A stretch of DNA of 64,000 nt from Nitrospinae bacterium bin107 (GCA_002238965.1 MPNJ01000001.1:248001-312000), one strand, 5' to 3'. Shown: positions 24,809 through 33,562, counted from the first letter of the stretch. Numbers and translations are program-made. The notes: generated by a model from the sequence alone, not told the origin.

Positions 24809-26444
24809 GTGGAATTGTACATGCTAGCAGATGCGCTATTGTCCGTCGGCGTGATGATCGTCGTCGCCAAACTGGCCGAGGGAATCTTCAGGCGCTTTCG
24901 TCTCAACTCGATCATCGCCTACACGTTGACCGGCATTCTTCTCGGACCCGTTCTGGGATTCGTCGATCTCAGCGACCACATTTACGTCTTGCTGGGCCTC
25001 GGCATCTTTCTCTATTTCTTCCTGATCGGTTTGGACGAAATCGACGTGTCGGGGTTCATGGCGGCCATTCGCGGCCGGTTTTTCGTGGCTGCGCTCATCT
25101 CGGTCATCATCCCCCTCCTGGCCTCCCTGGTCATCACCCTGGACTTGTTCCACGATTTCGGGCTGGGGCTCGACTTCGACGGCTCACTGGCAATCGCGGG
25201 CGTCTTGTCCCTGACCAGCCTGGGCGTCCTCGCCAAGGTGCTGATCGATTCCGATCAGTTGCGGCAGCCCGTCGGGATCGAGATGTTCACGACCGCGCTC
25301 ATCGCCGAGTTGCTGGTGCTGCTGCTCGTGGGATTCACCATCGGTGATTTCACGCACACCCTGAACTGGAAGGGGGTGCTCATCCTGTTGGGGCAGATCG
25401 CGGGCTTCATCGTGGTGACCTGGGTGCTGGCGGGCCAGGTCATTCCGCGGCTGATCGAAGCGCTGGAGCGCATTCTGCGCGTCCCCCAGCTTTCATTCGG
25501 TCTGATCCTGGGCATTCTGCTCATCGTGGTCGTGTGCTCCGAAAAATTCGGTCTGCATGGCACTCTGGGAGCGTTAGTCCTCGGCGTCGCCTTCTCGAGG
25601 CTGCCGCATCAGGTGTAGCGGGACATCATCCCGAGCCTGAGGAGCATCGCCGACGGTTTTTTCGTGCCGCTTTTTTTTCTCCTCGGCAGGGCTGCACGTG
25701 GACCTTTCGTTCATCGAGCTACCTGCTCTGACCATTGCGGCCCTGATGGTGGCGCCCCTGATAGCGAAGTTCGCCGGGGCGTCTTTGGGCGCGCTCGTAG
25801 TGCGGCTCGATGCGCCTTTCACCATCGCAACCGGGCTCATGGCCAAAGGCGTCGCCGAAATCGCCATCCTGCTGGTGCTACACGAACATGACGTCATCGG
25901 GCGGCCTGTATTCTCCCTTCTCGTGCTCATCATGCTGGTCTATATCCTTTTCGCGCCGCCCGTCATCGGTTACGCGGTAAGCCGCGCCAGGCCCCACGGA
26001 CGGTTCAAGCCGCCGCAGACCCTCCCGCCCACCCTGGTCCGGTTCGCCCTGGACGACATCACCGTCGGCGACGTCATCGACCGCACGCATGCCCATCCGG
26101 GTCCTGATCTCACGGTGCGCGAGTTCGCCGATGAGTGGGTTGCGCCCCACCAGCCGGACTACGTGGTCGCGCAAGGGGGCGCGCTGGTCGGGGTCGTGTC
26201 AATCGCGATACTCCGATATCTGCCCAAGCACTCGTGGTTCGACACCCCGCTCGGCAAGGTCGCGCGAAAAACCGAGCTGAACACATGGCCGGACGAGCAT
26301 GTGGAAGACGCCCTGCAGCGGATGTCGGAAAACTCCCTGACGGTGATGCCGGTGCTGGATGGTGAATCGGGCGAGTTCGTGGGGGCAATCACCAGCCAGG
26401 AGATACTGGAGCTCATCACGGCCGAGGCCCGAGGCGGGCAATAG
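24809..26444 (+). pseudogene. Broken Kef-type antiporter with CBS-domain tail
   Basis: The 5' part (24809-25615, GTG start) encodes about nine membrane helices of a CPA2 antiporter (MLADALLSVGVMIVVAKLAE...). A TAG at 25616-25618 stops it after LPHQV, yet the same frame continues sensibly as RDIIPSLRSIADGFFVPLFF. At a run of eight Ts (25671-25678) the frame then shifts: deleting one T restores PLFFSSAGLHVDLSFIELP and leads into the 3' part (to 26444). That part has the last helices and a cytoplasmic CBS-like pair ending SQEILELITAEARGG. One nonsense and one homopolymer frameshift make it a pseudogene, unless one lesion is a sequencing error. Confidence 0.8.
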
Positions 26445-27792
26445 GCGGCCGCAGACCGCAACGAGTGTATCGATTGCGATGACGGTTTCTACCGGGCCGG
26501 CCGGTCTTGAGTTCAAGTCTGTTACGGGGCTTCCGGGTTCTGCCTTCAGGTCTGCGCCTGCCGCGCTGATCCGGTGGGGCCGGCCCGGGATCGACCGGAG
26601 CGGGTTCGTCACCAATCACCGTCAACCGGCACTCGATCAGTTTTTCGATATCGCTCAGATAAGCCCGCTCGCTCGGATCGCAAAAGGCAATCGCCGCACC
26701 GCTCGCACCGGCCCGCGCTGTCCGCCCGATCCGGTGGACATAATTTTCCGGCTCATTGGGGAGTTCGTAATTGATGACATGGCTGACGGAATCCACATCG
26801 ATGCCGCGGGCCGCGATATCAGTCGCCACCAGGACCCGCGCCTGGCCGTCGCGGAAACGCTTGAGGGCGCGCTGGCGGGAGCCCTGTGATTTGTTGCCGT
26901 GGATCGCCTCGGCTACGACGCCGCTCTTGCCGAGCCGTTCTGCGACACGATTGGCATGGTGCTTGGTGCGCGTAAAGACAATCACTCGCGACATGGCGGG
27001 ATCCTTGAGGATGGTGTCAAGCAAAACCCGCTTTCCGGCGGTGGTGACGTGATAAATACTCTGCTCGATACGATCGATCGGCGTCGCCTGGGGCGTCACC
27101 TCTACCCGCACCGGATCGGTCAGGATCTCGGCCGACAGCCGGAAAATTTCGCTGGGCATGGTTGCGGCAAAAAGCAACGACTGGCGTGACCTGGGTATCG
27201 CCGCCATGATCTTGCGGACATCGTGCACAAAACCCATATCGAGCATCCGGTCGGCTTCATCGAGTACCAGGAATTCGATCGCATCGAGCCGGATATGGCG
27301 CTGCTCCATGAGATCGAGCAGCCGCCCGGGCGTCGCTATCAGAATGTCGAGCCCACGAACCAGCGCAGAGACCTGCGGCTTCTGGCTGACACCACCGAAG
27401 ATCACGGTCTGACGCAGCGCGAGGTTTTTGCCGTAGGCGCGGAATTCCTCACCGATTTGGATAGCAAGCTCGCGGGTCGGCGCCAAGACCAGGGCGCGCG
27501 GTCTGCGGGCAGCCTTGTTGGCGCCGTTGTGACTGCGGTTTTTGAAATTGTTGCGCTTGTTACGGGTGACGCTCTCGTCGCTATGTAGCCGCGACAAACG
27601 CTGAAGAATGGGCAGCGCAAAAGCCGCGGTTTTGCCGGTGCCTGTCTGGGCAATACCCAGCATGTCACGACCGGCGAGAAGCTCCGGGATGGCGCGCGCC
27701 TGGATAGGCGTTGGGGTTACATGGTTTCTGCCGGTCAATGCACGCTGTATCGGATCGGCCAAACCGAGTTCCGAGAATTTACGAATAGCCAC
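26416..27792 (-). CDS. DEAD-box RNA helicase (RhlE-like)
   Basis: A 458-residue ATP-dependent RNA helicase. The Q motif ends in TPIQ (28-31), motif I is AQTGTGKT (48-55), Ia APTRELA, II DEAD in LVLDEADRMLD, III AAT (instead of SAT), and in the second RecA domain VATDIAARGIDVD and HRIGRTARAG. Residues past about 390 are basic and low in complexity. It probably remodels rRNA or mRNA structure. The final ~30 bp overlap the convergent antiporter pseudogene end. The sequence has an alphaproteobacterial flavour compared with its neighbours (impression only). Confidence 0.9.
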   Translation of the reverse strand: MAIRKFSELGLADPIQRALTGRNHVTPTPIQARAIPELLAGRDMLGIAQTGTGKTAAFALPILQRLSRLHSDESVTRNKRNNFKNRSHNGANKAARRPRALVLAPTRELAIQIGEEFRAYGKNLALRQTVIFGGVSQKPQVSALVRGLDILIATPGRLLDLMEQRHIRLDAIEFLVLDEADRMLDMGFVHDVRKIMAAIPRSRQSLLFAATMPSEIFRLSAEILTDPVRVEVTPQATPIDRIEQSIYHVTTAGKRVLLDTILKDPAMSRVIVFTRTKHHANRVAERLGKSGVVAEAIHGNKSQGSRQRALKRFRDGQARVLVATDIAARGIDVDSVSHVINYELPNEPENYVHRIGRTARAGASGAAIAFCDPSERAYLSDIEKLIECRLTVIGDEPAPVDPGPAPPDQRGRRRPEGRTRKPRNRLELKTGRPGRNRHRNRYTRCGLRPPIARLGPRP

Positions 27793-28098
27793 TTAAGTAT
27801 CCTATATGCGCCATATGGCGCGGCAAACGTCATAGACGCTGCCGATGCCTGGCGAGTCGCCCTTACCGGGCGCGGCCAGCAGGAGAAGATTTTTGGATTA
27901 TTGTTCCCGGGACATGGTGCCGCCCATGGGCGACGCTTCGCGCAATCGCGAGACAATCTGCAGCGGGAATATGAGCTATAGGGCCGGATAAGTCAAGCAA
28001 ATCAATTTATTGGGTCCTGCAATGCGGCTAGTCGCAGCACGCCGACGAATTCTTTCAACAGCGTGATTGCCGCCCCCGCGCCGCGGATAGAAGGGACG
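27793..28098. other. Helicase upstream region with a 14-bp palindrome
   Basis: No gene is seen. A perfect palindrome GCGCCATATGGCGC lies at 27808-27821, only 16 bp upstream of the helicase start codon, a plausible operator or RNA stem overlapping the ribosome-binding region. The rest (to the dehydrogenase remnant) shows no recognisable element. Confidence 0.4.
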
Positions 28099-28584
28099 AA
28101 TTAGTGGGACCGTTTGCGATCTGATCATTGTCTCGGACCCAATGGCATCCTGGCTGAGATAGACGCCGAGGGAACAGACGAGCCTATCATTGCTATCGCT
28201 TCAACCGTACCGGCGAGCTTTGTCCAAACCTGGCCGGCGCGTGCGCATGCGCTGGGCAAACGCGTGACCTTTTTCGATATTCCCGTGACTGGCGCTGAGA
28301 AGACCGCCGTTGAGGAAACGCTTATGATGCATGGTGGCGGTGAGAAAGCTGTTTTCGATCGCTGCCGACCGGCCATGGATGCCGTCGCCCGTGAAGTTCT
28401 GCACGTTGGCGATCTGGTTGCCGGGCAGGTTACCAAGTTAGCGATCGTTAAATACAAGCAGTTTATTTCCCTGGGAAATGACGACGTGGAATCCGGGCGC
28501 AGGGGAATTCTGCCATGGACAGCGACTCTCTCGATGACGGCAAATGCGGGAAATTGCGGGTGTGAAATGAGCGGAAAACGCTAA
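28099..28584 (+). pseudogene. 3-Hydroxyisobutyrate dehydrogenase-family remnant
   Basis: Fragments of an NAD-binding beta-hydroxyacid dehydrogenase in more than one frame. VCDLIIVSDPMASW (about 28107-28148) is a piece of the Rossmann domain. After a frame change come IIAIASTVPASFV, FFDIPVTGAEKTAVEE (the DxPVSGG signature region, altered) and HVGDLVAGQVTKLA (the G-x-G-x-x-x-K-L catalytic lysine helix). The glycine-rich cofactor loop and the C-terminal domain are missing; the frame ends in unrelated sequence at 28584. Non-functional relic, possibly imported together with the helicase. Confidence 0.6.
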
Positions 28585-29183
28585 CCCGCCTTCTCCCAGA
28601 AGAGCCATAGGCCGTGTTCCGCGGCGATTCGCCAGGACGCAAGTCCTGCGTTTTCAGCGATTTGGCGAACATCGGCGCGAGAGAGGCGCTTCTTGCCGAG
28701 GCGGTTGTTCAAATCGCGCGCCTCGGGGAGGAGCGATTCGATGAGTTCATCCGACGCCCCCGCACCGAATCCCCCACCGTGCGCGCCGATCCCGCCGGGC
28801 CTTAAGACGCGGTCCATCTCGGTGACGATGCTCTCCTGCTCGTCCCAGAAGAAAAGCCCGCCCCGGAAAACGACGAGATCGAAAGAAGCCGCCTCGAACG
28901 GAAGGTTATATTTATCAAGGGGTTCCACGCGAATACGCGCGGCCATGCCCGCCTCCGCAATCGTCTCGGCAAGGTAGTCGTTCAGGTGGTCGGAATCATC
29001 CCCGCACGTGAGGCGCATCCCGGGACAGCGCTCCGCCAGGGCGAGCGCCACGCCGGGACCGTAGGGGCCGATTTCCAGCACGTCGCCCGCATCGCGCCCG
29101 TATTCCGCGTGAATCTCCGCCGCCGCGTAAGGATAAAACGGCTGAAAACAATCGTTTACGGCGCGAATCAACTCGAAATCCAT
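28581..29183 (-). CDS. SAM-dependent methyltransferase (class I)
   Basis: A 200-residue Rossmann methyltransferase. Motif I is DVLEIGPYGPGVALALA (usual D/E-x-G-x-G-x-G form, here with Pro-Tyr-Gly), an acidic strand end follows at LTCGDDSD, motif IV is FDLVVFRGGLFFW, and the post-motif strand is DRVLRPGGIGA. Substrate not predictable. ATG 29183 is preferred over an ATG 16 codons upstream because the conserved domain begins there. Its 3' end overlaps the dehydrogenase remnant by 4 nt on the opposite strand. Confidence 0.8.
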   Translation of the reverse strand: MDFELIRAVNDCFQPFYPYAAAEIHAEYGRDAGDVLEIGPYGPGVALALAERCPGMRLTCGDDSDHLNDYLAETIAEAGMAARIRVEPLDKYNLPFEAASFDLVVFRGGLFFWDEQESIVTEMDRVLRPGGIGAHGGGFGAGASDELIESLLPEARDLNNRLGKKRLSRADVRQIAENAGLASWRIAAEHGLWLFWEKAG

Positions 29184-29378
29184 GTCGGGATATTCCTCTT
29201 TATTTTGATGCGTTGTGCCCGATGGCCACAACTGTGTATGAGAGACCGAAGAGATGATATACCAACCCCGAAGCGTTTATGAAACCGGGAGCCAGGGATG
29301 CAAACCCGCATTTTCAAATCCGGCTCCCTGCGATATCCTGCGGCTCCATGAAGAAAAACCGACAAGACAGGAGACCAC

Positions 29379-30419
29379 ATGGAAGCAGTAAGCGAAGCGG
29401 CGGACGTCTATGAAGCGATTGAGATGTATCACGAGAATGGCTGGACGGACGGTCTGCCCGTGGTTCCCCCTACGCCCGAACTCATAGAGCGCTTCCTGGA
29501 GGCCGCTGGCCTGGACGCCGATGACGTCGTCTTTCATCTGGCGGAGCGCAAAAGAACCGTCCAGGCCGTAAAAGTGGCCTTGAACGCCATCATGGCGGGG
29601 TGTCAGCCTTCCTACATGCCCGTCATCATCGCCGCGCTCGAAGCCATGGCCGATCCGGCCTACAACATACATTCCAGCGCCACGAGTACAGGTGGAGCGG
29701 CGCCCTTCATGGTCGTAAACGGCCCGGTCCGCCATGAGATAGGCCTCAATATGCAGGGGAACATCTACGGGCCGGGCAACCGCGCGAACGCGACGATAGG
29801 CCGCGCGCTCAGGCTCATCATCATCAACTGCCTGGGCTCGAAGCCGGGTCTTCTGGATCGCTCCACGCAGGGGAATCCGGGCAAATACAGCTTTACCTTC
29901 GCCGAATGGGAGGAAACGAGCCCCTGGGAGCCCCTTAACGTCGAACTCGGTTATCCCGCCGATACGAGCACGGTGACGCTTCTCGCGGCCGAAGGTCCGC
30001 ACAACATACAGAACCACTACGGAAAAGGCGGCGGAATCGCGGAAACCGCCGCCGCCACCATGGCGGGTCTGGGCAGCATGAGCGAGGGGCAATCCTTTTT
30101 CGTATTCGCTCCCGAGCACGCGCATCTTCTGGCAGAAGAATTTCCCACGAAAAAAGAATTAAAAGACTATCTCTTTGAAAATGCGACGCTTCCCTTGAGC
30201 CAACTCCTGCGCTCCGGCAAGCTCGACAAGCCCATCGACGCCGATGACAACGGCAACGTGCGCCACGCGCTCAAGCCCGACGACATCTACATCGTCGTCG
30301 CGGGAGGCGAGGCCGGCGGGCACTCCTCATGGGTGCCCTCGTGGAGCAGAAGACGAAACGGCGAGGTTGTCACCGGCCCGGTGCTGAGCGCGGCAGAGCG
30401 GCGGGAATCTCATGGTTGA
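29379..30419 (+). CDS. Uncharacterised protein paired with the UGSC selenoprotein, 346 aa
   Basis: I recognise the family only as an uncharacterised one seen in environmental bacteria. The N-terminus contains GWTDGLPVVPPT (about 22-33). The centre has NAIMAGCQPSYMPVIIAALE, NGPVRHEIGLNMQGNIYGPG, ANATIGRALRLIIINCLG and a glycine-rich stretch near GKGGGIAETAAATMAG. No signal peptide or membrane helix is evident. Two conserved-looking cysteines (AGCQP, NCLGS) could partner a redox selenoprotein. A CAGGAGA site precedes the ATG. It is followed at once by a 33-codon ORF and the UGSC gene, so these are probably one transcript. Function unknown; a large subunit of a selenoprotein complex is my inference. 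Confidence 0.75.
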   Translation: MEAVSEAADVYEAIEMYHENGWTDGLPVVPPTPELIERFLEAAGLDADDVVFHLAERKRTVQAVKVALNAIMAGCQPSYMPVIIAALEAMADPAYNIHSSATSTGGAAPFMVVNGPVRHEIGLNMQGNIYGPGNRANATIGRALRLIIINCLGSKPGLLDRSTQGNPGKYSFTFAEWEETSPWEPLNVELGYPADTSTVTLLAAEGPHNIQNHYGKGGGIAETAAATMAGLGSMSEGQSFFVFAPEHAHLLAEEFPTKKELKDYLFENATLPLSQLLRSGKLDKPIDADDNGNVRHALKPDDIYIVVAGGEAGGHSSWVPSWSRRRNGEVVTGPVLSAAERRESHG

Positions 30420-30513
30420 AGAAAAAAGCATCAAAAGAGAAGATCGGTTGATGGACTACAAAACGAGTGAACATCCTGGCGTTGATGCACATACAGGAGG
30501 AAGCGTTCAATGA
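30412..30513 (+). CDS. Tiny coupling ORF between the 346-aa gene and UGSC, 33 aa
   Basis: An ORF of 33 codons whose ATG lies inside the last codons of the 346-aa gene and whose TGA overlaps the UGSC start codon (AATGA, 30509-30513). The product (MVEEKSIKREDRLMDYKTSE..., ending HTGGSVQ) matches nothing I know. The double overlap would let ribosomes pass from the upstream gene to the selenoprotein, so it may serve translational coupling rather than make a functional peptide. It could also be chance; codon content cannot be judged at this size. Confidence 0.3.
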   Translation: MVEEKSIKREDRLMDYKTSEHPGVDAHTGGSVQ

Positions 30514-31055
30514 ATCCCGTGATAGATACTGCGATACCGATTTACGATCCGACCGTGGAACCGGAAATCGAAACCGAAGACCGCACAAGCCGCGACGGCG
30601 CACTCTCCGGCAAACGCATCGGCCTGCTCTGGAACTCCAAAGTGGGCGCGGACAAGCTCATGCGCTACATTCTGGATGAATTGCGGGCGGACGGCGCGGA
30701 TCCCGACATCGCTGTTGAGTTATCGAAAGAATACGATACCAGACCTGCGAAGCCCGAGGTGTACGCGGAGATGGCCGAGAAATGCGACCTCGCCATCACT
30801 GCAGTAGGTGACTGAGGCTCCTGCTCTTCGTGCAGTGTGCACGATGGAATCGAGTTGGAGAAAAAAGGCGTTCCCACGGCCGTCATCTGCACCGAGCCCT
30901 TTCGTCCCACAGTCGAGATGGTCTCCAAGGTGCGCGGCATGCCGGACTATCCGGTGGCCTATATCCCCCATCCGGTGGGCAGCCTCACGGATGAGCAACT
31001 ACGCGGGCGCGCGAAGGAGATAGCTCCCACGATCAGGACGCTTCTGACGGGTTGA
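30510..31055 (+). CDS. UGSC-type selenoprotein (TGA at 30813-30815 read as selenocysteine)
   Basis: Read with the in-frame TGA as selenocysteine, this is one 181-residue protein; otherwise it splits into 101- and ~72-residue ORFs in the same frame. Residues 35-100 form an alpha/beta domain (SGKRIGLLWNSKVGADKLM, then DLAITAVGD). The redox motif is U102-G-S-C105-S-S-C108, followed by a helix, GVPTAVICTEPF and a C-terminal YIPHPVGS. AGGAGG at 30495-30500 precedes ATG 30510. A stem-loop directly after the TGA fits a bacterial SECIS. The UxxCxxC motif, the following helix and IPHPxG resemble the C-terminal part of GrdB, the selenoprotein of glycine/sarcosine/betaine reductases. Reaction unknown; a selenol-thiol redox or reductive-cleavage role is inferred. 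Expression needs SelA/SelB/SelC/SelD, not in this window. Confidence 0.9.
30816..30848 (+). promoter_or_regulatory. Candidate bacterial SECIS element
   Basis: Immediately 3' of the selenocysteine TGA, TCGTGCA (30828-30834) and TGCACGA (30838-30844) form a perfect 7-bp stem closed by a GTG triloop centred 21 nt after the TGA. Bacterial SECIS hairpins sit within the coding region directly downstream of the UGA with a small G/U-bearing apical loop at about this distance, where SelB binds. The stem is also constrained by coding (SCSVHD). Confidence 0.7.
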
Positions 31056-31075
31056 GCCGTTAGCAAGGCGACGCG

Positions 31076-31957
31076 CTACATCGCTTTCAAGGCGATGATC
31101 ACTCCTCCCGCGACGACGCAGACCGTCCCCAGCAATATGGGAAGCGTGATACGCTCCATATCGCGCAGAAATATCCAGGAGTAAAAGAGCGCGAAAAGCG
31201 GCGCCGTGGAAGAAAGCGGTGACACGACCGAAATATCCCCATACTTCAAAGCGGCGAAATGACTCAAAAACGCCAGCGTGTTGATGAGTCCGCAGGGTCC
31301 ATAGAAATGCCAAGCTTTTCCCCATTTCAGAGAGGGACGCTGGGGTTTGGGCAGAAACCACAAAACCGAGACCAGCGCCACCAAACCGAAAAAACTGGTG
31401 AGCGTGATGCCGAGCAGTGCGGAAGGAACGACCTCGATCCCGATTTTTCTGAAAATGTTCGACGTGGAAAACCCCAAAACGGACAATAGCGGCAGCCAGA
31501 TGGCGCGCCTGTCCCAGGGAGCGTCGCTTTTGCGCTGATAGGTAATTCCCACACAGCCTAAAACGACCAGGAAAATTCCCGCCCACACGTAAGGCCCCGG
31601 CCGCTCACCCAGAAAGATATAGGCGAAACCGGCTGAAAAAAGCGGATTGGCCGCCAGGAGGGGAACCGCACGTGAGACGCCCAGTCGATGTATCGCCCGG
31701 AACATGAACACGCGGCCGAGCGAGGGCCCCGTGATGCCCGACAAGAAGAACCAGAACCAGGCCTCCGAACTCCAATAGGCGGGCTCCCAGGTGAGGATGG
31801 TCAGCGCCACCAGCCAGGGGACATTCACAATCAGGCCGATTACGACACCCGTTATGGCTGTGCCATGCTGCTGCCCGCGTCTGGCGATGAGGCTGAAGGC
31901 CGAGGACATCGATGCGGTACCCAGGGCGAACCCTGCCGCCAGCAGCGCATCGTTCAT
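31076..31957 (-). CDS. EamA/DMT-family transporter (paralog of 34543-35424)
   Basis: A 293-residue, ten-helix drug/metabolite transporter with tandem EamA repeats: GLIVNVPWLVALTILTWEP and RAVPLLAANPLFSAGFAYIF in the first half, LKYGDISVVSPLSSTAPLFA and PILLGTVCVVAGGVIIAL in the second. The protein encoded at 34543-35424 has the same motifs at the same positions (RAVPL, HYGDLTIVIPL, PILLGTVAVVVGG), so the two are paralogs. It is convergent with the UGSC selenoprotein gene. Substrate unknown. Confidence 0.85.
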   Translation of the reverse strand: MNDALLAAGFALGTASMSSAFSLIARRGQQHGTAITGVVIGLIVNVPWLVALTILTWEPAYWSSEAWFWFFLSGITGPSLGRVFMFRAIHRLGVSRAVPLLAANPLFSAGFAYIFLGERPGPYVWAGIFLVVLGCVGITYQRKSDAPWDRRAIWLPLLSVLGFSTSNIFRKIGIEVVPSALLGITLTSFFGLVALVSVLWFLPKPQRPSLKWGKAWHFYGPCGLINTLAFLSHFAALKYGDISVVSPLSSTAPLFALFYSWIFLRDMERITLPILLGTVCVVAGGVIIALKAM

Positions 31958-32110
31958 GGAGTTCCCCCCGGCCTAAAAAAAGAAAAGAATTTATGAATAA
32001 AAAATGGCGCAAGGGTGATGTCATATCAGAGGAGCGGGGACAAAGCCATGTTAAGGCGAGTGACTGTAGCGCAAGAGCTCTGAAATTACTGCCAGTTCGC
32101 CCGCAGGTCG

Positions 32111-33562
32111 TCAGCCCCCTGTAATAGGTTGTGCGATGATCCACAAGCTCACCATGGTGTAGCCCACCATGAGAACGAGCATCGGATATTGGCTGCGCAC
32201 GGCGGCGAAACGGTTCTCGAGTGCGCGCAGCGCCGTCACATGCGCCAGGTAAACCGCGCATATATGGCCGATGACGATTGCGGCGATCGAAGCATACCAG
32301 GTCGCCTTCGCGCCGATGATCCCGATGTCGATCTTATAAGAGGCGGTTCCCCACAGGTTCCAGCCCACTCCGAAGGGATCCGACAACAGCGGGATGATGC
32401 GTTGTCCCTGAATGAAGAGAAAGGAGAAATAGTGCGCCACGTGGTATCCAATCGCGATGGGAACCAGCGAGAGCACGAACAGGCGCGCGAATTCCCCCGT
32501 GGAGAGCGTGCTCCCGCTCATGGCGCGCATCAGCATACAGAACAGGTAATATACGCCCAGGAACAGCCCCGGAGCTGCGATGAGCGCGATGGTATCCGCC
32601 ACCAGCAGAGCGTCGCGCCCAATCCAGATGACCACCTCGTATAACCCTGCGCGAATTTGGTGCCAAAGCGGCGTTTCGGTAAAACCGTCGAAACTCACCG
32701 TCGCCAGCATCAACACCACGAACACCACCATGGAGTTGCTCATGTCGTCTGTGTTCAGAAGGCCCACTGCCGGCGGCCTCATTCGCCATTCACTTCTTCC
32801 GGTTCCACTCGTGCGAGCCTCGGTGATCGAGAATCGGCCCATCACGCCGAATAAGATGGAAAACGCCTCCCCGCGCTCGAGCCACGCATCTTTACCGTAC
32901 AGGTACATACCCGCCCATGTGATGATGGAATACCCAAGGGTGGCGACTGCGAGGTTGCGGGGGAGGTCGTTGTGCGGCCAGACAATCTCAGCCCAAGCGA
33001 ACCACAGGAACAAACCCACAGCCAGCCACACGCCCGGGCGTTCGGAGAACGGTTGCGCGGGCGATAGGGAAGCGCCGGGCTTGATTTTCTTGTACAGCGC
33101 CTCCGCCCAGGAAAATATGACGCTCCATGGATTTACCAGCGACCACAGATTCCCCGCCAGCGCGCACACATATGCCAGTCCCACCCACCAGATGATCCAG
33201 ACCATGGTCGGCACGATATTCTTATCCGGGTTTTCACTCCCCCAGAAGCCCGCCACCAGTGTCACGCAGAACAAAACAACTGAAAGCACTCTTATGACCG
33301 AGAGAAATACTCGATTTCCCATCCACGCGAAAAGGGGGGAGGTGAGAAGGTCACAACTCGGATAGTCCACACTATCTTGTTTTTTGCGCACGAAAAGCCC
33401 CATGCCCAGAAACGAAAGGACCACGGATGCACCCGCCCCGAGCATGAACAAACCCAGCGGCACGGGCAGGTCATACCTTTGTCCGAACCCATGCGCCGAC
33501 GCGATGGTTGGGAGAAAAACAACAGCGGCTGCGAGCCAAAGTCCCCGGATAAAAAAGCTCAT
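32111..33562 (-). CDS. Polytopic membrane protein of unknown function, 483 aa
   Basis: Starts MSFFIRGLWLAAAVVF with a signal-anchor, then ASAHGFGQRYDLPVPLGL, a recognisable opening of an uncharacterised family of multi-pass membrane proteins. About eleven hydrophobic helices follow. Histidines in the later helices (YHVAHYFSFL, WPHND, VIGHICAVYLAHV) could ligate a metal or heme. ATG 33562 lies 14 bp after the stop of the cupredoxin-like gene, implying a shared operon with two His-rich exported proteins. I infer a metal- or oxygen-related membrane role, but the family is functionally undefined to me. Confidence 0.7.
   Translation of the reverse strand: MSFFIRGLWLAAAVVFLPTIASAHGFGQRYDLPVPLGLFMLGAGASVVLSFLGMGLFVRKKQDSVDYPSCDLLTSPLFAWMGNRVFLSVIRVLSVVLFCVTLVAGFWGSENPDKNIVPTMVWIIWWVGLAYVCALAGNLWSLVNPWSVIFSWAEALYKKIKPGASLSPAQPFSERPGVWLAVGLFLWFAWAEIVWPHNDLPRNLAVATLGYSIITWAGMYLYGKDAWLERGEAFSILFGVMGRFSITEARTSGTGRSEWRMRPPAVGLLNTDDMSNSMVVFVVLMLATVSFDGFTETPLWHQIRAGLYEVVIWIGRDALLVADTIALIAAPGLFLGVYYLFCMLMRAMSGSTLSTGEFARLFVLSLVPIAIGYHVAHYFSFLFIQGQRIIPLLSDPFGVGWNLWGTASYKIDIGIIGAKATWYASIAAIVIGHICAVYLAHVTALRALENRFAAVRSQYPMLVLMVGYTMVSLWIIAQPITGG

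Noticed and set aside
25616-25618. TAG as a recoded codon (pyrrolysine) in the antiporter
   Set aside because: A separate frameshift in the same gene makes decay the simpler explanation, and nothing suggests Pyl machinery.
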